Of a DNA stretch of 5,536 nucleotides, positions 1 to 4,636 are shown one piece after another (the stretch's first letter is position 1; every line of letters starts with the position of its first letter). The notes under the pieces were generated by a model. That model saw nothing but the letters and a program-made list of their open reading frames with translations, ran no database searches and was not told the origin of the DNA. The DNA comes from Bacillota bacterium. GTDB taxonomy: Bacteria; Bacillota_E; Symbiobacteriia; Symbiobacteriales; Symbiobacteriaceae. The stretch spans positions 1 to 5,536 of the forward strand of contig QGVE01000150.1 of assembly GCA_003242675.1 (NCBI GenBank), written 5' to 3'. The position numbers and the translations under genes are program-made.

Positions 1-1
1 G

Positions 2-118
2 GCATTGAAACCTGGAGAACCAGCTCCAGGTGTGCGGTACCCGCAACGGACGTACCGGGCGCCCGGCCGTCCGAACGGCCCTGGCGGAGCGCCGCCGGAA
101 CCCCTCGCGGCCCGATAG
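2..118 (+). CDS. 3' tail of an open frame entering from the left edge; possibly a TnpB C-terminus
   Basis: Reading from base 2, 38 codons are open to the window edge and end at a TAG at 116-118. The translation begins ALKPGEPAPGVRYPQRTYRA and ends PPEPLAAR; it is rich in Pro, Gly and Arg with no recognisable fold. Third positions are only about 60% G/C by my count, lower than in the genes to the right, so it may be foreign or non-coding. Low-complexity, Pro/Arg-rich tails beginning near 'ALKPVE' are, from memory, common at the C-termini of IS605-type TnpB proteins in high-GC hosts. The hairpins overlapping and following it would fit the overlap of tnpB with its right-end guide RNA. None of the TnpB catalytic motifs is inside the window, so this is a guess. 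It could equally be a chance open frame in structured DNA. Confidence 0.3.
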   Translation, partial: ALKPGEPAPGVRYPQRTYRAPGRPNGPGGAPPEPLAAR

Positions 119-212
119 GGCGACTCCGCCGCCTTGCGGGGAGGCCGGCCCCACCTGCGTCGGTCGGGCAGCGATCCTCGCCCGTTAGGCTGTCCCGGCG
201 GACAGCCCGTTA
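11..212 (+). ncRNA. Densely structured region; candidate right-end (omega/reRNA-like) RNA or other structured RNA
   Basis: Successive perfect hairpins can be read directly. CCTGGAG 11-17 pairs with CTCCAGG 24-30. GCGG 34-37 pairs with CCGC 41-44. CGGACG 47-52 pairs with CGTCCG 68-73 and encloses the palindrome CCGGGC/GCCCGG at 55-66. An alternative stem is GGCCGT 65-70 with ACGGCC 75-80. GGCGG 83-87 pairs with CCGCC 92-96, GCCC 110-113 with GGGC 118-121 around a GATA loop, and GGCTGTCC 188-195 with GGACAGCC 200-207. High GC makes some pairing likely by chance, but so many perfect stems in a row is more than I see elsewhere between genes here. I see no RNase P, SRP, tmRNA or known riboswitch signature. 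If the preceding frame is tnpB, this would be the position of its guide RNA. The strand and both ends are uncertain. Confidence 0.3.
180..212 (+). repeat. 8-bp direct repeat GCCCGTTA bracketing a perfect hairpin
   Basis: GCCCGTTA occurs at 180-187 and again at 205-212, a 25-bp period. Between and partly overlapping the copies is an 8-bp perfect stem (188-195 with 200-207) and a CGGC loop. A subterminal hairpin followed by a short cleavage motif is the usual design of IS200/IS605 ends, and a duplicated motif on both sides of a hairpin is also seen at other recombination sites. No partner end is in the window, so the function is unassigned. Confidence 0.5.
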
Positions 213-221
213 TGCGCGGCG

Positions 222-237
222 TGTCCGAGCTCGGACA
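222..237. promoter_or_regulatory. Perfect 16-bp palindrome, candidate operator upstream of menA
   Basis: TGTCCGAG at 222-229 is followed at once by its exact reverse complement CTCGGACA at 230-237. It lies about 40 bp upstream of the TATAAT box of the menA leader and 95 bp upstream of the menA start. The same outer half-sites, TGTCC and GGACA, occur in the hairpin at 191-204, so the two dyads start 31 bp apart, about three helical turns. A dimeric repressor or activator site is plausible. Alternatively it is a hairpin at the end of a mobile element or a factor-independent terminator stem for a transcript from the left; no T tract follows it. No regulator is named because I do not recognise the motif. 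Confidence 0.45.
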
Positions 238-253
238 ATCTGTGCGGCGGCCG

Positions 254-284
254 TGCCGTAAGGGCGCCGGATTGATAGTATAAT
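254..284 (+). promoter_or_regulatory. Probable promoter of menA (TATAAT -10)
   Basis: A perfect TATAAT sits at 279-284 in a short AT-rich patch within GC-rich DNA, 47 bp before the menA start codon. The -35 region is poor: no good TTGACA match lies 16-19 bp upstream, with TGCCGT (254-259) or CCGTAA (256-261) the best available. Either an activator compensates, possibly one bound at the palindrome at 222-237, or the -10 alone is sufficient. Transcription would start near 291, giving a leader of about 40 nt. Confidence 0.5.
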
Positions 285-331
285 GGGATTGAATACAAGT
301 AGGGCGAAAAGGAGTACACGACGGAACACAG

Positions 332-1231
332 ATGGCTGCACGGGCACGATTCGGCGTCTGGTGGCGCATGCTCCGCCCGTTCACGCTGGTGGCCAGCGTG
401 GCGCCGGTGCTGGGCGGTACCGCCCTGGCCTACGCCCACGGCGGGTTCCACGCCGGCCGCTTCCTGGCCTTCCTGGTGGCGGCGGTGCTGATCCAGTCGG
501 CCACCAACATGTTCAACGAATACTTTGACTACGTGCGCGGGCTGGACACCCGTGAGCACGTGGGCATCGCGGGCACCATCGTCCGCGACGGCGTGTCGCC
601 GCGCGTCGTCATCACGCTGGCCTGGGCCTTCCTGGCCACCGCGGTCGCCCTGGGGGTCTACATCGCGGCGACCAGCTCCTGGTGGGTCTTCGCCGTGGGC
701 CTGGCCTGCCTCGGCGTCGCCTTCCTCTACTCGGGCGGGCCGCGGCCGCTCTCCTCCACCCCCTTCGGCGAGCTGGCGGCCGGGTTCACCATGGGCCCCG
801 TGATGATCGTGCTCGTGTACTACACCCAGACGCTGCGGGTGACCGCCGACGCCCTGTGGGTGGCGGTCCCCATCGGCATCCTCATCGGCGCGATCCTGCT
901 CGCCAACAACATCCGGGACATCGAGACGGACCGCGCCGGCGGCCGGCGCACCCTCCCGATCGTCCTGGGCCGGAGCGCGGCCGTCGGCGTCCTGGCCGGC
1001 AGCTTCGCCCTGGCCTACGCCCTCGCGGTGGGCCTGGTGGTGGTGGGGCGGCTCACCCCGTGGGCCTTGCTGGTCCTCCTGTCGGTGCCCAAGGCCTGGC
1101 GACCCGTCCGGCTCTTCCTCCGGGAGCGGGAGCCGGTCCGGCTCCACCCGGCGGTCAAGGGCGTGGCGCAGGTCCTGGCCAGCTTCGGCGGGCTCATGGT
1201 GCTGGGGCTCCTCCTGTCGGTCTGGGTGTGA
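332..1231 (+). CDS. menA: UbiA-family prenyltransferase, probable 1,4-dihydroxy-2-naphthoate polyprenyltransferase
   Basis: A 299-residue integral membrane protein. MenA attaches a polyprenyl chain to 1,4-dihydroxy-2-naphthoate, the membrane-bound step that makes demethylmenaquinone. Two Asp-rich motifs of the UbiA superfamily are visible. The first is NMFNEYFDYVRGLD at residues 59-72 (N59, N62, D66, D72), followed by the 'GTIVRDGVSP' segment typical of MenA. The second is NNIRDIETDRAGGRRTL at 192-208 (N193, D196, D200). These bind the Mg-diphosphate of the prenyl donor. About eight or nine hydrophobic segments run from residue 17 to the C-terminus, and the length is normal for MenA. The ATG at 332 gives the expected N-terminus (WWRMLRPFTLVASVAPVLGG). 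The good purine run AAAAGGAG lies 17 nt upstream, too far for a normal Shine-Dalgarno; GGAA at 323-326 is closer but weak. Family membership is certain; the naphthoate substrate is inferred from motif style, since no other men gene is in view. Confidence 0.88.
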   Translation: MAARARFGVWWRMLRPFTLVASVAPVLGGTALAYAHGGFHAGRFLAFLVAAVLIQSATNMFNEYFDYVRGLDTREHVGIAGTIVRDGVSPRVVITLAWAFLATAVALGVYIAATSSWWVFAVGLACLGVAFLYSGGPRPLSSTPFGELAAGFTMGPVMIVLVYYTQTLRVTADALWVAVPIGILIGAILLANNIRDIETDRAGGRRTLPIVLGRSAAVGVLAGSFALAYALAVGLVVVGRLTPWALLVLLSVPKAWRPVRLFLREREPVRLHPAVKGVAQVLASFGGLMVLGLLLSVWV

Positions 1232-1258
1232 TGGGCCTGACGGGCGGCGCAAACCGTT

Positions 1259-1287
1259 CGGCGCCGGGGAAACCCCGGCGCCGCTTT
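1259..1287 (+). terminator. Hairpin terminator after menA
   Basis: CGGCGCCGGGG at 1259-1269 and CCCCGGCGCCG at 1273-1283 form a perfect 11-bp stem with an AAA loop, 27 nt after the menA stop. The tail is CTTTCGCGTCTT, so the T tract is short and interrupted. The opposite strand has no T run after the stem, so the terminator serves menA. Confidence 0.75.
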
Positions 1288-1357
1288 CGCGTCTTCCCTG
1301 CGCTGGTCCAGCTACACCGCAACTTCTCCGCAACGCCTGACAGAAGCCACCGCAGCC

Positions 1358-1380
1358 GGGGCTGCGGCGCCGCAGTCCCC
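1358..1380 (-). terminator. Candidate hairpin after the lipoprotein gene, no T tract
   Basis: CTGCGGC 1362-1368 and GCCGCAG 1369-1375 form a perfect 14-bp palindrome, extended by GGGG 1358-1361 against CCCC 1377-1380 with one bulged base. It lies 17 nt beyond the stop of the minus-strand lipoprotein gene. No T run follows on the minus strand, so it may be a transcript 3'-end stem or act with a factor. It and the menA hairpin separate the two convergent genes. Confidence 0.4.
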
Positions 1381-1396
1381 CCGGGCTGCACCGGGG

Positions 1397-2068
1397 CTAG
1401 TTGCCCACGGTCTCCGGCGCGGCCTCGTCTTCGACGGGCGGCTCCACCCACGTGATGGACCGCGCGACGGCCTCGAAGATCGGCCGGTAGGAGTCGAACG
1501 TCCACACCGGCGCCGTGCCGTGCAGGACGTAGGCCGTCCCGTCCCGGATCAGGACGACCCGGTACACCCGGGCCTCCCCCTTCTCTCCGGTGAAGCGGTC
1601 GACGAGCCATCGCCCCGGAACGCCGGCGATCGTGAGGTCGCCGCTCTCCAGCGTCTCCGTGTCGGGATAGCGGTTGCGCACCTCCGCCTCCAGCGCCGCG
1701 ACGTAGCGGTCGAGCGTGGGGTCGGGGAACTGGTCGTCGGCGGTGACCAGGATGTTCTCCCGGAAGAAGTCCTCCTCTCCCCGCTGGGGGCTGATCAGGG
1801 CCACCACCGCCTCCTCCAGCGGGTAGACCGTCCACCCCTCGGGCGCGGTCAGGGTGAGCCCGGTATCGGGGTGGCTGTAAGTCAGCGTCAGTGGGATCTC
1901 CGGGTTTTCGTCCTGGCCTGCCTCGCTCCCGGGCGCCGCATTCTCTGCCGTGACCCCGGCCTCGCCACCGCCGGCGGCCGGGACCGGGCGCGCGCCCGTG
2001 CCGCAGCCCGCGGCAGCAAAGAAGGCGAGGACCAGCAGGGGCAGGAGGAGCCGCAGCCTCCGGCGCAT
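1397..2068 (-). CDS. Exported lipoprotein with a DcrB/LpqN/PsbP-like domain
   Basis: A 223-residue protein with a lipoprotein signal peptide: Arg-rich start MRRRLRLLL, hydrophobic core to about residue 18, and lipobox AAGC with the lipidated Cys22. A Pro/Gly/Ala/Glu-rich linker reaches about residue 57. A globular domain follows (about 58-208), starting LTLTYSHPDTGLTLTAPEGW and ending YRPIFEAVARSITW. The pattern of an N-terminal 'FRENILV' strand (103-108), a Y..ALEAEVRNRYP helix, a 'GRWLVDRF' strand and a final helix plus SITW resembles the PsbP-like fold of DcrB, LpqN and DUF1795 proteins; the function of these small surface lipoproteins is mostly unknown. I chose the ATG at 2068 because GGGAGG lies 6 nt upstream. 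A GTG two codons earlier (2074) directly abuts that Shine-Dalgarno. The gene is convergent with menA and divergent from the amidase gene. Lipoprotein status is secure; the domain assignment is moderate. Confidence 0.8.
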   Translation of the reverse strand: MRRRLRLLLPLLVLAFFAAAGCGTGARPVPAAGGGEAGVTAENAAPGSEAGQDENPEIPLTLTYSHPDTGLTLTAPEGWTVYPLEEAVVALISPQRGEEDFFRENILVTADDQFPDPTLDRYVAALEAEVRNRYPDTETLESGDLTIAGVPGRWLVDRFTGEKGEARVYRVVLIRDGTAYVLHGTAPVWTFDSYRPIFEAVARSITWVEPPVEDEAAPETVGN

Positions 2069-2095
2069 GGGCACCCTCCCTTCCTGCGAGACTCC

Positions 2096-2116
2096 GCGAA
2101 CCCCCTTCTTGTTCGC
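2096..2116. promoter_or_regulatory. 6-bp inverted repeat in the lipoprotein gene leader
   Basis: GCGAAC at 2096-2101 and GTTCGC at 2111-2116 are perfect inverted repeats with a 9-nt spacer, 28 nt upstream of the lipoprotein start. It could be an operator or a leader hairpin. No clear -35/-10 pair for the lipoprotein gene was found in 2069-2220. Confidence 0.25.
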
Positions 2117-2195
2117 TCCCGCCCGCCGGCAATCCTTCAGGGATGGAAATGTTTGCCCTCAACATCGGAGGCGCCACATTTTTCCTGAGAGAGTA

Positions 2196-2225
2196 TTGAT
2201 TTTTCTGACGATGTTCCGGTACAAC
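2196..2225 (+). promoter_or_regulatory. Candidate promoter of the amidase gene
   Basis: TTGATT at 2196-2201 and TACAAC at 2220-2225 are separated by 18 bp; each matches four of six sigma-A consensus bases. The surrounding bases 2178-2206 are unusually T-rich for this DNA. Transcription would start near 2232, about 29 nt ahead of the amidase ATG. Confidence 0.4.
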
Positions 2226-2260
2226 TTCCCTACCATCACCGATGGAAGGGGAGATCGCTC

Positions 2261-3784
2261 ATGCGCACACGTCGAGGGCTCGGATTCCTGGTGTTCCTGC
2301 TGTTCCTCTTCACGGTCGCGGGGACCGGCTGGGCGGCGCCCGGGGAGTTTGAGCGGGGCAACCGGCTGGACGGGCCCCTGGGACAGGCCTTCCAGAAGGC
2401 GGCCAAGGAGTACCGCGTGCCGGTGGAACTGCTCGTGGCGGTCGCCTACGCCGAGACGCGCCTGGACGACCACGACGGCGTGCCCAGCGTCGCCGGCGGC
2501 TACGGCGTGATGCACCTCGTGTCCAATCCCCACGTGACGGCCCTGGAGGAAGCCGCCCGCCTCACGGGGCTGGATCCGGAGCGGCTGAAGACGGACACCG
2601 CCGCCAACATCCTGGGCGGTGCGGCCCTGCTCGCCCACTACGCCGGCGACCGGGGGGCGCAGGACATGGCGCTGGGCGAGTGGTTTGAGGCGGTCGCCCG
2701 GTACAGCCACCTCGAGGGAACCGCCGCCCGGGACTACGCCCTCCAGGTGTACGAATTCCTGAACCGCGGGATCGACGTGGAGGTGGACGGCGAGGAGATC
2801 CGCATCGAGCCGGTGGCGGTGAAGCCCGACCTGGGCCGGTACGCCGACCTGGTCACCATCCAGTCCGACGACTACGGCCCCGCGGCCTGGGTGCCGGCCC
2901 ACTCGTCGAACTACACCGCCTCCAACCGGCCCGGCAGCTACCCGATCCGCTACATCGTCATCCACGTGGCCCAGGGCTCCTACGCCGGGACCATCAGCTG
3001 GTTCCAGAACCCCAGCGCCAACGTGAGCGCCCACTACGTCATCCGCTCCAGCGACGGGGCGATCACGCAGATGGTGCGGGAGAAGGACATCGCCTGGCAC
3101 GCCGGCAACTGGACGTACAACACGCAGTCCATCGGCATCGAGCACGAGGGCTGGGTGTCCAGCTGCACCTGGTTCACCGACGCCATGTACCGCGCCAGCG
3201 CGCAGCTGACCCGCCACATCGCCCTGAAGTACAACATCCCCATGACCCGCAGCCACATCATCGGCCACAACGAGGTGCCGGGGGCCACCCACACCGACCC
3301 GGGCCCCTGCTGGGACTGGAACTACTACATGAGCCTGGTCACCCAGTCCTCCGGCTCCTGGTCCGCCATCGTCGACAACGCCACCAGCGGCCGGTTCCGC
3401 GCCAGCGAGAGCTGGGGCACCTCCTCGTGGTCCAGCCAGCGCTACGGCAGCGACTACCGCTTCGCCGAGCCGGCGCCGATCAGCGACGCGGCCTACTACA
3501 AGTTCAACATCCCGTCCACCGGATACTACGATATCTACATGTGGTACCCCGCCAACAGCGGGTACAACGACCAGACGCCGGTGGTGATCTGGCAGGCCAA
3601 CAGCGCGGGCACGGGCACGACGCCGGTGACGGTGCACGTCAACCAGCGGCAGAACGGCGGGCAGTGGGTTCACCTGGGCACGTTCCGGCTCCTGGCCGGC
3701 GACCGGGAGATCATCGCCGTCAGCCGCTGGACCAGCGGGACCGGGTACGTGATCGCCGACGCGTTCCGGGTCGTCCGGCGGTAG
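2261..3784 (+). CDS. Secreted N-acetylmuramoyl-L-alanine amidase with SLT-like and golvesin-like domains
   Basis: A 507-residue secreted wall hydrolase. Residues 1-26 are a Sec signal peptide (Arg-rich start, LVFLLFLFTVA core, likely cut after GWAA). Residues about 38-165 resemble an SLT/lysozyme-like domain: VELLVAVAYAETRLD with candidate catalytic Glu65, then GGYGVMHL in place of the usual GLMQ. Residues about 225-360 are an Amidase_2 domain, which cuts the MurNAc-L-Ala bond. Aligned with AmpD, the zinc ligands are His235 (YIVIH), His336 (IIGHNEVPG) and Asp346 (THTDPGPC), with Glu294 (GIEHEG) at the catalytic position and His344 where AmpD has Lys. The H336-to-D346 spacing of 10 equals that of AmpD. 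Residues about 367-507 are a Tyr/Trp/Ser-rich beta domain of the golvesin C-terminal/xanthan-lyase CBD type, probably for binding. AGGGGAG ends 7 nt before the ATG, confirming the start. The amidase call is firm; transglycosylase activity of the first domain is inferred. Confidence 0.88.
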   Translation: MRTRRGLGFLVFLLFLFTVAGTGWAAPGEFERGNRLDGPLGQAFQKAAKEYRVPVELLVAVAYAETRLDDHDGVPSVAGGYGVMHLVSNPHVTALEEAARLTGLDPERLKTDTAANILGGAALLAHYAGDRGAQDMALGEWFEAVARYSHLEGTAARDYALQVYEFLNRGIDVEVDGEEIRIEPVAVKPDLGRYADLVTIQSDDYGPAAWVPAHSSNYTASNRPGSYPIRYIVIHVAQGSYAGTISWFQNPSANVSAHYVIRSSDGAITQMVREKDIAWHAGNWTYNTQSIGIEHEGWVSSCTWFTDAMYRASAQLTRHIALKYNIPMTRSHIIGHNEVPGATHTDPGPCWDWNYYMSLVTQSSGSWSAIVDNATSGRFRASESWGTSSWSSQRYGSDYRFAEPAPISDAAYYKFNIPSTGYYDIYMWYPANSGYNDQTPVVIWQANSAGTGTTPVTVHVNQRQNGGQWVHLGTFRLLAGDREIIAVSRWTSGTGYVIADAFRVVRR

Positions 3785-3846
3785 CAGGGCACAGACGGAT
3801 ACAGGAGGCGGTCGCCCGCGGGGTCCCTGCCGGGACGCGGCGACCT

Positions 3847-3888
3847 GCGCGCCGGCGAGCCGTGGGTGTCCACGGCTCGCCGGCGCGC
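3847..3888. terminator. Perfect 19-bp stem hairpin between convergent genes
   Basis: Bases 3847-3865 (GCGCGCCGGCGAGCCGTGG) pair without mismatch to 3870-3888 around a GTGT loop. It lies 62 nt after the amidase stop and 2 nt after the gatD stop, the right place for a shared bidirectional terminator. Neither strand shows a T tract after the stem, so termination would rest on the stem alone or on a factor. The 3785-3846 stretch holds nothing else I recognise. Confidence 0.65.
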
Positions 3889-3890
3889 CC

Positions 3891-4634
3891 TCACCTTCCG
3901 AAGCGGGCGATGATCGCCTCGTGGGCCCGCATCTCCAGGTCGTCGTTCAGGTGACCGATCTTCACCTGGCCGCCGTAGCGCCGGTCCAGGGCCCGCTGGA
4001 TGAGCCAGTCGGCCAGGTGGGGGTTCTTGGGCAGGACGGAGCCGTGCAGGTAGGTGCCCACGGTGTTCCGGTAGACGACCCCCTCCGTCCGGTCGGACCC
4101 GTTGTTGCCGTGCCCCTTGACCACCCGGCCCAGCGGGCGCAGCCCCTTGCCCAGGTAGGTGCGGCCGGAGTGGTTCTCGAACCCCACGATCGTGCGGGTC
4201 TCGCCGAAGATGTCGCTTTCGATGATGCAGTTGCCGATCATGCGCTCGCGCCCCGCCTCGGTCCAGAGGTCGAGGATGCCGCTCATGCGGATCAGCTCGC
4301 CCGCCTGGGTCTTGAAGTACTTGCCCAGCATCTGGTAGCCGCCGCACACCGCCAGCACCGCGAGGCCGTCTTCGATCGCATCGGCCAGCGAAGGGGCCTT
4401 CCCCTGCACGAAGTCACGGGCGATGAGCGCCTGCTCCCGGTCCTGGCCGCCGCCGATCACCACCAGGTCGAACCGGGCGAAGTCGGCCGCCTCGCCCATC
4501 CGCACCTGCGTCACCTCCGGCTCGAGGCCGTGCCAGCGGCAGCGCTGGGTGAGGACGATGATGTTGCCCCGGTCGCCGTAGAGGTTCATGTACTCCGGAT
4601 AGAGCCAGCCGATGTGAATGCGCGGGCGCTCCAC
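3891..4634 (-). CDS. gatD: Lipid II isoglutaminyl synthase, glutamine amidotransferase subunit GatD
   Basis: A 247-residue class I glutaminase of the CobB/CobQ-like type. GatD releases ammonia from glutamine and passes it to MurT, which amidates the alpha-carboxyl of D-Glu in lipid II. The N-terminus IHIGWLYPEYMNLYGDRGNI is typical of the family. The nucleophile is Cys97 in LAVCGGYQMLG and the catalytic His is His197 in VGTYLHGSVLPKNPHLADW. GFENHSGRTYLG at 151-162 is the usual substrate-side segment. The GTG at 4634 is chosen because GGAGG, embedded in the last murT codons, lies 7 nt upstream; the start is 2 nt beyond the murT stop, so the two genes are almost certainly cotranslated. An open frame continues upstream past this start, but there it is only the out-of-frame shadow of murT. 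The length is normal. A cobyric-acid synthase role is excluded by the small size and the MurT neighbour. Confidence 0.92.
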   Translation of the reverse strand: MERPRIHIGWLYPEYMNLYGDRGNIIVLTQRCRWHGLEPEVTQVRMGEAADFARFDLVVIGGGQDREQALIARDFVQGKAPSLADAIEDGLAVLAVCGGYQMLGKYFKTQAGELIRMSGILDLWTEAGRERMIGNCIIESDIFGETRTIVGFENHSGRTYLGKGLRPLGRVVKGHGNNGSDRTEGVVYRNTVGTYLHGSVLPKNPHLADWLIQRALDRRYGGQVKIGHLNDDLEMRAHEAIIARFGR

Positions 4635-4636
4635 GG

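Noticed and set aside
1..11. GGCATTGAAAC looks like the 3' end of a type I CRISPR repeat (ATTGAAAC).
   Set aside because: Only 11 bases are available at the edge and no second copy occurs in the window; an array cannot be supported.
184..216. GTTAGGC fits the GTTRRRY core of an integron attC site.
   Set aside because: No matching RYYYAAC partner is at the other side of a foldable structure, and the second copy reads GTTATGC, which breaks the consensus.
1..331. Known riboswitch or housekeeping RNA (RNase P, SRP, tmRNA, 6S).
   Set aside because: None of the conserved sequence blocks I know for these RNAs is present.
185..1333. Long open frame on the minus strand opposite menA.
   Set aside because: Its translation is low-complexity, rich in His, Arg, Gly and Pro, as expected of an antisense shadow in high-GC DNA; menA on the plus strand has clear family motifs.
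2096..2116. Possible LexA (SOS) box, from CGAAC...GTTCG.
   Set aside because: The Gram-positive LexA site has a 4-nt gap between CGAAC and GTTCG; here the gap is 9.
2159..3673. Long minus-strand open frame opposite the amidase gene.
   Set aside because: Val/Gly/His-rich shadow with no domain; the plus strand encodes a signal peptide and a complete amidase active site.
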